The notes: a model not told the origin generated them from the letters alone. Shown: positions 12,502 through 25,870, numbered from the stretch's first letter. The stretch: 64,000 bases of DNA from Bretschneidera sinensis (GCA_023935145.1 CM043700.1:1806001-1870000), one strand, 5' to 3'. Program-made: numbers and translations.

Positions 12502-12976
12502 TTAATTTATCCAAATATATTATTTTTCGCTTAAATGAAAGAACATTAATTAAATAAATAATCAAGAAACTTTCATTACACAACTACTCGAACCCCGATC
12601 CATCTTATGGTTGATAGGACTGACGCGCCAGAAGGCATTGGGCATCCAAATATAATATTAAACTTGGTAACAATGATCCCTTGTAAAAATGGTGTTTATT
12701 ATGGTTTTTTCTTTTGTTTTAATGGAATTTAATTTTCTATTTTCTCTTTTAGTCTTTCATTGCATGCATCTTTACCACCGTATCTAACAGTCGGATTTTT
12801 TTTAAATACATATTTATTATCGTATCTTGTTGTCATATATTTTTAAGATTACTTTCTATCTCTCCATTAAATTTCGTATCTAACAGAGCTTGTATTACTT
12901 GATTGAATTTTATATAAATATGCTACCATGGTCTCCGCCTACTATGCCTTTTCAACCCAGATTTGCTATCCAAACC
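12502..12976. other. Intergenic DNA, no feature seen
   Basis: AT-rich sequence between the element B LTR and the second hAT-like element. No coding or RNA feature is apparent. Confidence 0.6.
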
Positions 12977-13872
12977 TAGTGATTTAAAAAATGGGTTTGG
13001 GGCTCGTCCAAGGGCGAAATCCGGCAAAAAAGCCCAGGGGCGTGATTGTTAGGGCGTATATTCTACATATATGTTTGTTAGTAACATTTTCACAGTCAAA
13101 CACCAATGCTCTAGTGGTAGATTACTGTTTTTCCCGCCTTACAGCTCTTCTTTGTTTCCTTTTTTTTTTCTTTCTCCTCTGTTTCCTTTTTTTTTCCCCT
13201 TTGTTTCCGCTGTTTTCTTCTTTTTTTTTTCCTCCGTTGTTTCCATTGATTAACAAATTCATTAATAGGCTCCATATTATATACTCTACATTTTTTTAAT
13301 ATCATTTTATAACATCATTAAGATTACATTATCTATGCTATCTAATTTGTTGCTTTTAATAGATTTATACATGTGAATTTGTTATACCAATGTAAGTGTG
13401 TAAACACTAATCAGTAAACATTTGACAATTAATATTGTGTTATTTTTATATTTGTTGGAATTTGGAACGTGTTTGTGTCTTGTGATGAATAGATTGGTCA
13501 ATTTAAAAATTAGAATTTGATTTTTGGAGTGTGGTTTATGATTTATTGATGAAATATGAGATGTATGTAAATTTGTTATATTATTGTAAGTGTGTAAACA
13601 ACAACCACTTAACATTGTGTTTGTGATGTGAACGTGTATTTATGAAATATTTTGATAAATATTCATTAATAGGTTTTAAGTTAGTAAAATTTATTGATAA
13701 TTAATTTATTTATACTATTTCAATTTTTTAGTATTTTTATAATTTAATTAATATTATTTTATTCAAAACGCCCCAATGTTTCAAAAGACTTACACCCCAA
13801 CGCCTCGGGGCTTACGCCTCGTCTCATTGAGGCAAAACACCTCGGCCAACGCCCTCGCCTCTGAAAACACTG
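12977..13872 (-). mobile_element. Non-autonomous hAT-like element, copy 2 (inverted relative to copy 1)
   Basis: An 896-bp element flanked by a perfect 8-bp duplication, TCCAAACC (12969-12976 and 13873-13880). Its right end is the inverse of the copy 1 start (CAGTGTTTTCAGAGGCG read on the minus strand) and its left end matches the copy 1 right terminus loosely. The GC-rich terminal block is well conserved between copies. Internally it has a pyrimidine tract (about 13140-13235) and two copies of a segment ending TGTAAGTGTGTAAACA (near 13395 and 13585). There is no transposase. Confidence 0.8.
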
Positions 13873-13880
13873 TCCAAACC

Positions 13881-15119
13881 TTGAAAACCAAAGAAGTGAA
13901 CTTTAAGAAGTTACTTTAGATGAAGGACAAGCTATCATTTATTGAAAGAGGGTGAGGAAGAGTAAGAGAACCAGATGAGGAAGATAAAGATTGTGAGGAT
14001 GGATATTTTCACATTATCGGATCAATGTTTTACCAGAAAAGTTCTTCAAAAGAGCACGTCAATCCATAACCAGATTCGAGTTCGTATTTAACCCTTGATC
14101 AACTCTGATCAAAACCCTAGATTTCGTACCACCCACCTCCAACCAAAACGCATTTACCCTAATTCGTTGTTGGCACTCAGAAATCTCAACTATTGTGAGA
14201 TTCTATTGCTTCAACACGAAGCAAAACTCCTTCCCTTAATAATATTCAAGATCACTACGACGTGATTACCAGAAATTGTGGATTCTTCATCAAGTCGTTC
14301 AATATGTCTTAATATCACTGATGATTGTTCCAGGTCTGCTTTTGTGCTATGGAATCCTCCAACAACTTAATGGAAGCATATATGTGCCTCCGCCATTGAT
14401 GACTGATTCTCTGTTAAAGGAAGAAAGCGGCTCAGCTCACACACAACATACTCTCCTCCAAGATTGCCTCACCCTATGTAACAGCTTCACAAGTGTCTTC
14501 ATCATCGACTACTTTAGAACATAATGAACTTTTTAATGACTCATCTATTTGTTTACAACATTTTTATGTATGGATATAAATGGGTTAGGAAGGCCAAGAT
14601 AGGTTACATAACCTGTCCAAGCATTTGTCAAACTCTGTTAATGCCATATAAATAATGATATTAATATGATATACACTACGTTTTATGGAAGAAGAAAAAA
14701 ATACCTGCTCTTTCCTCTTTATTATCCTCCCAATATAAGGATTTGGATTATTTTTAGTACTTATGTTTTTAATTCAATTAATTCGTATTGTGGCATATTG
14801 ACCCATATGATATATTATCTTTTGCTATCATATTGACCCACCAATCCACAGCAAAATGTGTTCATGTTTTTATTTTTTTTTAGTTTAGTTTAGTTTTTTT
14901 TTTTACTGTAAAACCATAGAGAGAAAATGATTTCAAAGTAATATAATATTTTTCATTGTGTTTGGTTATAATGTAAAATGTTTCAGGTCTTGTACTAAAT
15001 GGCATGCCGCATGAGCATTTTATAGTGAGCATCATATCCTACCATCATTTATGATTCCAAAAATTATTTTCTTCAATTTCCTTTAGAGTTCAAAAGTATA
15101 TTAAGACTTTATTAGGATT

Positions 15120-15173
<54 letters not shown>

Positions 15174-15356
15174 GTCTAAGAGTAGAAATAATTGAAGTAA
15201 AATGATCAAGTAGCTATAAACTGTTTGGGATGTGTTTGGTAAACAAAATAAGATGATGATAGTGTGATTTTTATCGAGTGTATTTGGTGGACAAGATAAG
15301 GAGAATGAGATGTCTCATAATTATCATCTCGTTTAGGTTAATATCATCTTGCTTTA
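13881..15356. other. Intergenic DNA with a weak open frame
   Basis: No gene is recognised. A stretch at about 14040-14525 is less AT-rich and has one 82-codon frame beginning at TTG. It matches nothing I know and I do not call it a gene. The remainder is AT-rich and includes the AT microsatellite listed separately. Confidence 0.5.
15123..15170. repeat. (AT)24 microsatellite
   Basis: An uninterrupted alternating AT run of about 48 bases. It is likely polymorphic between individuals. Confidence 0.95.
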
Positions 15357-15483
15357 TGCTAGAGTTAGTGTATACTTCACGGGTCCAGATCTGTAGAACC
15401 CCGACGACCACAAGGGTCCCATTGCTCTGTTCATTGCCTGATTCGTGGGATAACTTGATAGTTGCGATTGGTAGTAGTACAAA

Positions 15484-17618
15484 TGTAACGACCCATCCCG
15501 GGTTGGCCACCCTCGAGACAATGTTGTCACATTTTGAAAATACTAGCATGATATATATATGCAACAGTAAAAATAATACTAACAAAAATTTTCTTACATC
15601 AATCATCAACCCTTAACAGGGGAGATACATCAATATAATATTAACCTAAACACTTTACACAACATAATGTGCATGAATATTTACAAATAAATTGTTATTT
15701 TATTTTCTCATTAGTCTGAGGATGTTGACACGTACCTGACTTACTAGAAAATGATTTCATCTGAACCTCAACTCACCAAATTATTTGTCACACATGCTAT
15801 CTGAAATCATTGCACAATGAGGGTGAGCTTCACAAGCTTAGTGAATTAAATTTACTAAAAGTATTCAGTTGTATAAATGGTCTTTTAATATTTAATCATT
15901 TATATCTCTCACAACTTGATACCAGCATTCTACTATCACTACACATGTCAAAAGATTCATTCTCTATCAATCTCTTTTTCTTATTTATTGGTTCACTTTA
16001 AGATCATCAATTATCTCAAAATTACCTCGTAAGGAGGTTCACATCATAAAATCTACCATTTAGATAGTTCTTATCACCATAACTGTCTCTCTGTGAGACT
16101 CATCCATCTATAAATAAATTCACAATAACACACCACACATCAACATTTCAATAATACAAGCAATAATTAAAACAGATGCAATGTATGAATTATTATTATG
16201 GGAACATCTTCCCACATATCGACATGTTTTATTATCTTAGACCGGCTGCCTTCCCAGTTTTTTTCTTTACCACTTATCCTGGCTATCACGGATTTATTTC
16301 CAGCATATACCGGCTTTCACAATGTCCTTTTTATTTTCAGTATATACCGGCTGTCACGGTTTTTCAATTAGACCGACCCCTTCCCGGTTATTTTATTTAA
16401 TGCATATGCATATAAACAATGATATGAAATATGCATATGAACAGTAATATAAAAACAACATGAACTCAAAATATTTAAACTTAGTTATCCTGTCTTTCCT
16501 AAACTTTCTGCTTGATAAATTTCACAATTTTCTTCTCCTTATATATCACATCAAATCATTCGTCTTAGCTTGTCAAGATCCACTAAATTTCATCTCCTCA
16601 TAATTCGTATCAAAACATTAACCAAAACTCGTTGACAATTTATTTATCACCATCATTATTAAATCAACTCATTATTCTAATAATATTTCTTTTCACATAA
16701 TAATTTTCTACGTGTCCAATATTCATATCATAACTATCAATTTAATTTTTATCTACCACCAAAGTATAAGCTAATAATTTATTTAATATTATTACTAGAT
16801 AATTTTATTTTTTATTTAGATTACTTAAAGTAAATCTAACTCACCACGTAGCACTTAAAGCTACCCGTGGATCACCTTCTTGTCTTTCTCGTTCCTTCAA
16901 AAATTTCTCCCGGTTGCTGACGTCAACACCTGATATAATATTTATATTAAATCTCTAACTATTTCTTCAATTCTTCATAAACCACACCCTTTGAAAATTC
17001 TCACTTTAACTTCCAAAAAATTTCATAAATGCTAAAAATTCAAAAATAAACATTATATTATTACCTTCTGTTTTTCTGAAAGCTTTTCGTGATTCTCTAA
17101 GAAATTTCACAGTAAATCCCTTCAAAATTTTGCTCTTTCAAGCTTTCTTTCGGTCCCCAAGTGTTTAAAAAAAATTAAACAAAATTTGGCAAGTATATAA
17201 TTATATTTACGTATTATACAAATATATGTATATAAACAAAACTTGTAAAATAATTGTCGGCAACCCAACAAAATTTTAAACTCATCATTTACAAAGTTTC
17301 CACCTTTTTTTTTTTTAACATGGAAGACATGCAAACCAATTTCTCTTACTTTGCCACGTTTTTAGTTTACTTTTTTTTTAAGAAAATATTTTTTCTTTCT
17401 TTTTTTTATTCTCCTCCCCCTGAACGTTACTGAATGTCTTTTTTATTTCTTTTTAATTCTTCTCCCCTGGACGTTACTCGATGTCTTTTTATTTTTATTT
17501 TTTATTTGTTTTATAAAAAATTGACTTTTTGTATAAAAATATTTATATATTATTTTAACTCTATGTCATATTTATTAAAGTACTTCTTGACCCTTACTTT
17601 ACAAATACGAGAATTACA
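15484..17618 (-). repeat. 3' LTR of the middle gypsy element
   Basis: A 2.1-kb repeat matching 28930-31025. It contains a region of repeated 'accggctgtcac' type units (about 16240-16390). Confidence 0.85.
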
Positions 17619-18070
17619 ATTCTACTCATCTTACAAAAATTTCGTTCCTGAAATTTTCTTACCTAACTACAGAAACAATTGTGAATAATATTTCTTCATA
17701 ATTGTTTCACGTTTTTACGTAATCTCTTTAACATCTTTATTCCGCCACAGAACTTAAACTAATGAAATTATTTTATTATATAAGATTTGTTCCTTTTTGT
17801 CTAAAATCCTTTACTGGTACTTGTATATAAGCTCAATCTTTCTGAATTTCTATAGCTTAGCTCGAAATATTATAATACTCATCAAGTACACACTTTCTTA
17901 AAAGTGAAATATGAAATACATTATGCCACTGCTTCAACTCTGGAGGCAAATCCAGGCTATTCACAACTAGTCTAACTTTCTCAACAATCTCATAGGGTCC
18001 CAAATACGTCGGATTCAGCTTTCTTTTCCTGTTTAGATCTCAATACACATTTTTATTGAGATATTTTTAA

Positions 18071-19039
18071 TTACACCCAATCACCTACTTGAAATTCTAG
18101 AGGTCTTCTCTTAGTATCAGCATAGCTATTTGGTCTACTTTGTACTGCTTTACGGTTCTCACTAACCAATTTGATCCCCTCAGTTGTTAACTCAGTGATT
18201 GATGGACCAGATATATTTATCAATCCCATTTCTTTCCAACATATAGGAGTTTTACACCTCCTACCGTACAACGTCTCAATCGGTGCCATCCCAATACTAG
18301 TTTGAATCTGATTATTATTAGCAATTTCAATCGATGGCATGTAAGCATCCCAACTTACTGAGAAACACATCATATTTGCCTTTAACATATCTTCTAGTAC
18401 TCTAAAATCATTTCTGTCTGAGCATGAAAAATTATATTAAATTACAACTGTGTATCAGTGGCTTTCTGAAAACATCTCCAAAACCAAGATGTAAATCTAG
18501 CATCTCTATTTGATACTATGCTTAATAGTGCTCTATACAACCTCACAATCTCAGCTACATCCTTCTTTAATCCTGACCATCAAAAACTTTGTCTTCATCC
18601 CCTATATATTTTATTGTCACTTGGTTGCATCGAATTTACATCATCATGTACCTCTCTCATTATCTCCTTTCTCAACTTTGCATTACTAGGAACACAATTT
18701 TCATGTTTCAATACCAAAAAACCCTCATTTCAAATTTTGAACTTAAAATACTTTCTAGTAAGCACTCAATGCTTAATCTTTTCTATCTTTTCATCTCAAC
18801 TTTGCATCTCTAAAACGTTTTACTATGGATTACTTTACAACCGGATTCATTAACCATGATCCTCTATCACTGATATTCAACTTCATTCTTATCTCCTTTA
18901 AATCTATCATCAATTTCACATCAGGACTCCCCATAGCAGTCAACCTTCTTGTAGACTTTCTACTCAATGCATCAGCTATCACCTTCTCATTTTCTAGATG
19001 ATATTGAATTGTACAATCATCGTTACTAATCAACTCCAT
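18071..19039 (-). pseudogene. Gypsy RNase H end and integrase remnant
   Basis: On the minus strand, 19039-18950 encodes the RNase H end (DCTIQYHLENEKVIADALSR). The integrase C-terminal half lies at 18388-18071 (SIGMAPIETLYGRRC then LEFQVGDWV). Stops and frameshifts lie between them, and the catalytic core is poorly preserved. It is part of the middle gypsy element. Confidence 0.75.
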
Positions 19040-19442
19040 CTACTATCTTTACCTCAAATTCAACTCTCTCTGGGTAGGTAAGTATGTTAATCTCTTATAA
19101 CCCATGAATATCTCACAATTGGCTCCATACAGATGATGTCTCCAATATTTAAAGTAAACACTATAGCAGCTAACTCTAAGTCATGAGTAGGGAAATTTTT
19201 TATCATGAATCTTCAATTGCCTGGAAGTATGGGCCATAACTTTCCTATGTTACACATATCTTAATCATTGATGTGATGCATCACCACAAACTCTTCATCA
19301 CTAGAAGAAAACTGCAATACCGGAGCTGTAGTCAATTTCTTTTTTAGTAATTGGAAATTTTTCTCACACTTCCCTCACCATACAAATCTCACCTCTTTCA
19401 CGGTCAGTCTATTCAACAGTATTATAATGATAAAAAAAAATT

Positions 19443-20126
19443 CTAAAAGAATTTTCTATAATAACCAGCTAACCCCAAGAAGATTTTAATCTCAGTCACA
19501 TTAGTTGGTCTCTCCCAACTTAACATTGCCTCTACCTTTTGTAGATCAACTGTTATGCCATTTCCCGATATTACATGTTCTAAGAGAGTTATTTCATTCA
19601 GCCAACACTCACACTTAGAGAACTTTGCATATAATTTCTCTCTCCTCAGAATCTCCAACACACTTTCTAATGTTTCAGATGCTATTCTTCCTTCTTAGAA
19701 TACATCAAGATGTCATTACTGAACACAACCACAAGATTATCAAGAAATAGTTTAAACATTTTATTCATCAAGTCCATGAATGTTTCTAGAATATTAGTCA
19801 ATCCAAATGACATCACAAGAAACTTATGACCATTACGTGTCCTAAAAGCAGTCTTAGGCACGTCTCTCTTCTTAATCCTTAACTAGTGATAACCTGATCT
19901 CAGGTTTATCATAAAAAATACTCTCAGTCCTTGCAACTGCTCAAATAATTTATTTACCCTGGGAAAAAGGCATTTGTTCTTATTCAACTATTTGTAGTTT
20001 ATAGACACTCTTATCGTTCCATCTTCCTTCTTCATGAAAAACACAGGGGCTCCCCAAATACATTAGGTCCTAAAATTTTGTTCATCTAAAAATTCTTAAA
20101 ATGGTACGTTCAACTCTCTCAATTCA
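19443..20126 (-). pseudogene. Gypsy reverse transcriptase remnant (C-terminal part)
   Basis: Minus-strand pieces include GAPVFFMKKEDGTIRV (near 20040), the palm region and LYAKFSKCECWLNE (19640-19590). The catalytic box reads FSND where gypsy enzymes normally have FIDD, so the first catalytic Asp is lost. The missing N-terminal part is on the far side of the inner element (27031-27130), where LPPSREIKLSIDVIPG is readable. Confidence 0.75.
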
Positions 20127-20131
20127 GCTGG

Positions 20132-21474
20132 TGGTGGGTGTCGAATCCATCAAATAATAAAATTCTCACTCTCAAAAATACAAATTGTAACAGTGATGAG
20201 CAAGGTCGAATCCACAGGGATTTGATAAATTTATTTTAATGAAAAATAAAGTAAAGAAAAAAGGGGGGTTTGAAATATCGGAGTGAAATAAAAGAGAAAG
20301 CAATTATAATCAACTAAAAACTAAGGAGAAATCAATATCAGGAAAATATCCAACCGAAGGTATAATTTCAGAATTGGTTCAGAGAATTGATCATAGATAC
20401 AAGGATAAAATCTTCTATTCTTCACCAAATTGGTTATGGTTGCTAACAAGCTCTAACAATCTATCTCTCTTTACTTTTTCGATAACCAAAACAAGCTCTT
20501 TGATTACTTCCCTTGTTAATAAACAACCCTAAATAAGCTCTTAGGATTTAATCTATCGACAGCATTAATAATTAGAGAGACTACCAATTCTAGCCAACAA
20601 ATACACAAGCTCGATTCATTTAGACTAGGTTATATATCTCCATAACATAAATCGAAAATCTGGTTATAATCAACTTTGTTATTTTACCACTAATATTAGA
20701 ACGTTTAAACAATTACGGATTTAAAGTTCTAAATGGCAATTTATTGACCTGATAATTGAACAACGGGCCCTTTGCATCAATCAACCAAGACAATAATTGA
20801 TAATAAACACAGAAGATATATAAATAAAGAAGAAATAAAAGAGCAATGAAAATTATTTAGATCTCACAATTCTTGAAGAACCAAGACTTCAATTATCCTT
20901 CAGTTAGAAGAAAAGTATTTAGCTACTCATAATTAAAAGAAAACCCTAAAGAAAATAGAAGAGGGATTTTCTATTCAACAGCCGCGCCTTCTATCCGAGC
21001 TTTTTTTCTTTCTTTCAGCTAGGGTTAGTATTTATAACTTTCAAAACCCGCGAGATGGCACTGCAGCCTCAGCTTTCTGGCGCTGCAGCTCAAGTTGCTG
21101 CCCCATCTTCATATTATCACCATGCTGGCGCTGCAGCCTCAGCTTTCTGGCGCTGCAGCTCCAAGTTGCTGCCCCATCTTCATATTATCACCATGCTGGC
21201 GCTGCAGCCTCAGCTTTCTGGCGCTGCAGCTCCAAGTTGCTGCCCCATCTTCATATTATCACCATGCTAGCGCTGCAGCCTCAGCTTTCTGGCGCTGCAG
21301 CGCCAAGTTTCTGTCCAATCTTCACAAATCTCTTGATTTTGAATTTAATTTGATTTAACTCCTCAATATACTCTACAAAATACGAAACATAATCAAAATC
21401 CAAGATTTAAGCAATTATAACTATTAAAACATGAGAAAATATAACAAACATATAGATATTATGAACTCTTATCA
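20132..21474 (-). repeat. 3' LTR of the inner element (1343 bp, carries extra 71-bp repeats)
   Basis: It matches 25895-27025 except for about 212 extra bases at 21057-21268. The sequence just right of it is a purine-rich tract on the minus strand (AAGTGTGTGGGAATT), as expected next to a 3' LTR. Confidence 0.88.
21057..21310. repeat. 71-bp tandem repeat (three units plus a partial one)
   Basis: Units are 21057-21126, 21127-21197 and 21198-21268, then a partial unit to about 21310. Each has GGCGCTGCAGCCTCAG, a second GGCGCTGCAGCTC block and the tail TTCATATTATCACCATGCT. The partner LTR at 26819 has only one partial unit and lacks this tail. Confidence 0.95.
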
Positions 21475-23244
21475 AATTCCCACACACTTAAACAATGCTT
21501 GTCCTCAAGCATACAATAACTCAAGTTCGTCACCTTTTCTCACCATCGTTCCTTCTTCTACCTTTACTCATCCTCTATAATCCAAATTATCATGCCTTAA
21601 AGATTTAAATCTAAAGACAAATAAGAAACGAACAATTTCGTAGTGTAAATTCTTAAAAACCACACCATGAACAATCACCTCAATGATCTTCTCGAAATCA
21701 AAATGCAATAGGATCTAACAGCCTCTCATTGGATTCACTCAATACGCTCAAAGTGTTTAGGGTATCTATGAACTCTCAAGTCAAAACATAGAAGATCTTA
21801 ACCATAAGCTTGCTAATATATCACATCAATGGATTGAATTGAATTGCAAAAAATCTAAGGGTCTTAAATGGGTTGTAACGGGGCTTAGATAAGGTGTGGT
21901 GAGAAGGAATTTTTAGGTGTTTTTGTCAAAAGAATTATACTAACTTCTCCACACAAAGCACAACTCAATAACGTCGAATGTTTTCTCCAATCAATTCACT
22001 TTCAAACAATTAAAATTGCACAACTCTTCTCTCTTTCTAGCCGTCTATATTTTTTCCTTTTTTTTCCTTCTTCTCTTCTTTTTCCTTTTTTTTTTTATAT
22101 AAAGAAGAATTAAAGCACTTGTAACTTGAGTCACTTTATTCCCAGTATCTTTTAATACTTTCAAAGATAATTTGAAGCTTTATGTGAACAAGCTAGTACG
22201 ATCCTTTAATTCAAGGTTCAAAAGAGGGAAATCGACAAAAGAATGGGTTGACATTGCTTATACCATGGTTAACTTCCAAAAAAAGGGCTAAGGTTCAAAA
22301 TTGGCTTTCTACAGTAAAAATCAAGGTAGGCTTTTTAAGAAAGCTAAATGGCTCCACCTAAATGCCCTTATTAATTCAATGCATCCAATTCAACAATGTA
22401 GTTTCGTGACATGCATAACAAAGCAAGTTCTAGAAAAATCAACTATGTGTGACAATCACTCAATTAATAAAATGGAGCATAATATAATATGAATGCTCAT
22501 TGGCTCAAAAGCGCACAAAAAGGGTCATGTGCATTAGATCCAACACATTTTTCATTCAATCAATCATCAGGAGCAATTAATCACTGTGTAGTAAATAAGA
22601 ATTCAACCATTCATGCTAATCCCTTATTATACTTCAATTTATCTCAATAATTCACAATAATCCAGATAATTTAAGACAAGCATCGACAGAATCTAGAATT
22701 CAGAAGAGAATGATCACAAACAAGAACTAAAATTTTTCTTGAAAAGTGAAGTTCAAAGTAAAATCAAATTCAAATTCATATGTCAGATATCGTCCCCCAC
22801 ACTTAATCCATACATTGTCCTCAATGTATCAAAAATAGATGCTCAAAAGCTATAAAAGAACAAGAGTAATTAGAAAACTCCCCTGAAAATGTTGAGCATC
22901 AACCAAGATATCAGTCACATGCTTGGGGGCGAAGGTTGTGTGAATCCCATGTAAGCAAAGAAGGCTGTCATGTTTTGTCCATTCTGGTAACTTGGTCTTC
23001 GAGTCTTGCAAGCTGATCGCCAAAATAAAGAAAAAGGATAAAAAAAATAAAACAAGAAAAGTAAGACAAAAAGTTGGGTTGCCTCCCAAAAGCGCCGTTC
23101 TTTAACGTCTTTGGCTAGACGTTGTCGATTTATGGCTCTTGGAGAATGGTTGTGGACGATTGAGGATCAAACGTCCCCATGGTGTTGTGCTTCAATCTAT
23201 GCCCGTTGACCTTGAACGTCGCCTTGTTTTTCTTGTGTCGTATT

Positions 23245-23828
23245 TCAATGGCACCAAAAGCCAAAAAGTGATACACTTATCACAGTGTATGGTTCAGTCC
23301 ACCGAGATTTCAGCTTTCTCGGAAATATATGCATTCTTAGGACTTCCAGCAATCGTTCTTCCATTTTACCTGTCAACGAAGAAGATATTATAACAGGGAA
23401 AATATTTTTCTCTAGATAAGCATATTTCAAATGAGCAAGTAAAGTTTTCAATTCAGTTATTATTATTTGTTCTTCTGGCACTTCTTTTCCCATTTCAAAC
23501 TCAAAGTTCCTTGCTTCTTCTTGGATGACGAGTTCTTCAGTTGTAGCAGTCCCTTCAAGAGTGAAATGCCTGCTAAGTATAACTTTAAACTTATCATTAT
23601 CAATTGGATCAAAGATTTCCTGCGCCAACGGGTCAATAACATCCATAACAAAACAGAAGACACATCATTAGGGTACCTCATGGCATCATAAATATTGAAT
23701 TTAATAATTTCACCATCAAATTCCATTGTGAGTGTACCATCATGCACATCAATTTTTGTCCTAGATTTTTTTAGAAATGGCCTTCCTAATAACATTAGTG
23801 TTGAATTAGAATAGTCATTTTCTTCCAT
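23245..23828 (-). pseudogene. Inner element protease with fused transcriptase start and integrase end
   Basis: Minus strand 23828-23650 encodes the protease C-terminal part (LMLLGRPFLKKSRTKIDVHDG). Further on, in another frame, KYAYLEKNIFPVIIS and LTGKMEERLLEVLR give the usual start of reverse transcriptase. This then passes directly to PRKLKSRWTEPYTV, normally the very end of integrase. A large internal deletion near 23310-23330 therefore removed nearly all of pol. Confidence 0.75.
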
Positions 23829-24125
23829 GTCAAGAACATAAAAATCAGCAGGAAAGACTAACCCATTAACTTGTACTAAGACATCCTCTAAGACTCTTTC
23901 AGGATATACATTAGATCTATCAGCAAGTTAAATAATCACACCTATTTCTTTTAATGCACCAATATTCAATGATGAATAAATAGAGAGAGGCATGACATTT
24001 ATTGAAGCTCCTAGATCTAGCATTGCTCTCTTAATCCTAACATCACCTAGTTTGCAAGGGATAGTAAACATACATGGGTCCTTGGATTTTGGAGGTAATT
24101 TTTTCTGGAGGACGGCTGAAACATT

Positions 24126-24755
24126 TTACCCCATACTTATCATTTCATTACCTTTCAACTTCCTCTTGTTGGTGCACAACTCCTTGAGAAATTTAGCATA
24201 TCGAGGCACTTGTTTAATTGCATCAAGTAAGGGAATATTTACCTCAACCTTGTGAAAAGTTTCAAGAATTTCCTTCTTCTCCTCTTCTTTCTTGGATTTA
24301 GCCAATCTAGTAGGAAAGGGAGGATTTGTCACCAATGCCTTTGGTTGTTCACTATCGAGTCCTCTAAGCTGGTCAGTTTGAGGTTGAGGAACAACTATTT
24401 CTTTTTCAATTTCTTCTCCACGTGCTGCCTTACTGGGTTCTTTTAACTCCTTCCCGCTTCTCAAGGTAACTGCACTAGCATTTTGTTTTGGGTTAACAAT
24501 AGTTTGGGAGGGCAATTTACCTTGAGATTCCAATCGATTCACAGAAGATGTCAGTTGACTCATTTGGTTCTCCAATTTTTGAATGCTTGTTCTTATCTCC
24601 TGTTGAAATTGTTGCGTGTTAGTTGCAAGTGATTTAACAATTTCTTCTAGAAACATACCTGAACTTATGAAGTTTTGTTGTGGTGGTGGAACAGGCGGTC
24701 TATGTTGAAAGTGTTGGAATGGTGGTCTTGCTCCATAGCTGAAATTGGGATGACC
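24126..24755 (-). pseudogene. Inner element gag, C-terminal part after a frameshift
   Basis: This frame continues gag after a one-base frameshift near 24755 (the upstream frame reads YNPGWR, this one HPNFSYG). It is Gln/Pro-rich, then coiled-coil-like (IRTSIQKLENQMSQLTSSV), then reads toward protease (LLDAIKQVPRYAKFLKELC). It is otherwise open for about 210 codons. Confidence 0.75.
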
Positions 24756-25846
24756 CTCCATCCTGGGTTATAGGTATTTGAGTAGGGATCGTATTTCCTT
24801 TGTGGTGGGCTTGGAAATCCTCCAGCTGCATTGGCATGCTCATAGGAATCATCTCGAAGTGTAGGGCACATGTCAGTTGGATGACCGATGGTGGCACAAA
24901 TCCCACAAGCTTTCACTTGCTGAATATTTCCTACAGCTAGCTGTTGGACAACAGAAGTTAGATTGGATATTTGATTTGCAATGGAAGATATACTTACCTT
25001 ATTCACCCTTATTAAAGATGTGTCTTGCCTGAATCCAAATTGTTGTGAGTTAGCGGCCATGATGGAGATCAAATCTCTAGCGTCACGAGGAGTTTTGTTC
25101 ACTATGGCACCTCCACTCGCTGCATCCATCATCTTCTTTTCCATGGGTAGGAGTCCTTCGTAGAAATATTGAATGAGGAGCTGTTCAAAAATTTCACGTT
25201 GTGGGCAGCTTGCACAGAGTTGCTTAAATATTTCCCAATACTCGTGAAGGGTCTCTGTATCTTTCTGTTTTATTCCACATATTTCCCTTCTAATGCCAGC
25301 AGCTCGTGATGCAGGGACAAATTTATCAAGAAATAATCTCACCATCTCCATCCATGTGGTTATAGAGCCAGGGGGAAAATAAAATAACCAATTCTTTGCT
25401 TTTTCAGTCAGCGAGAATGGAAAAGCACGTAATTTGATTTGATCTTCGGTCACTCCTTGCGGTCTCATGCTTGAACACACCACGTGGAATTCCTTCAGAT
25501 GCTTGTGAGGATCTTCATTCTCAAGACCACGAAAAGTTGGGAGCAAATGGATCAATCCAGATTTTAACTCAAAACCCACTTCCAAAGCTGGATATGTAAT
25601 GCAAAGTGGTTGTTGATTTAAATTTGGTGCAGCCAATTCCCTTAAAGTTCTCTCTTGATTGGCCATTGCTTCTTCTGCTTCAGAATCACTGGATGAATCA
25701 ACCAAGTTAGGTACTGAATTAAATTCGGGGGGTGAGGGTGAAGATGCTTGTTTATCACGCAATTTAGCTTCCTTCCTCAACTCCCGAGCCGTCTTCTCAA
25801 TCTCAGGATCGTATTGGAGTTCACCTGCACGAGAAGATCGAAGCAT
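24755..25846 (-). CDS. Inner element gag protein, N-terminal and capsid part
   Basis: A mostly intact gag of about 360 codons from the ATG at 25846 to the frameshift near 24755. It would form the virus-like particle of the retrotransposon. Visible are the Athila/Tat-type start (PEIEKTARELRKEAK), the capsid-like block (HLKEFHVVCSSMRPQGV, then AKNWLFYFPPGSITTW and FLDKFVPASR) and one zinc knuckle, CGICATIGHPTDMC (C-x2-C-x4-H-x4-C). It begins just inside the primer site. Its openness agrees with the young age suggested by the LTRs. Confidence 0.8.
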
Positions 25847-25870
25847 TAAAATAAATCTAATTAACACCAA

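Noticed and set aside
14276..14524. 82-codon frame with a hydrophobic start
   Set aside because: No ATG start, no recognised family and no splice context; I cannot support a gene.
15278..15616. 112-codon frames on both strands
   Set aside because: They run across the copia LTR fragment, copia gag and the gypsy LTR, so they are junction artefacts.
21055..21358. Repetitive peptides encoded by overlapping frames
   Set aside because: They are readings of the 71-bp LTR tandem repeat, which is not a multiple of three, and have no independent support.
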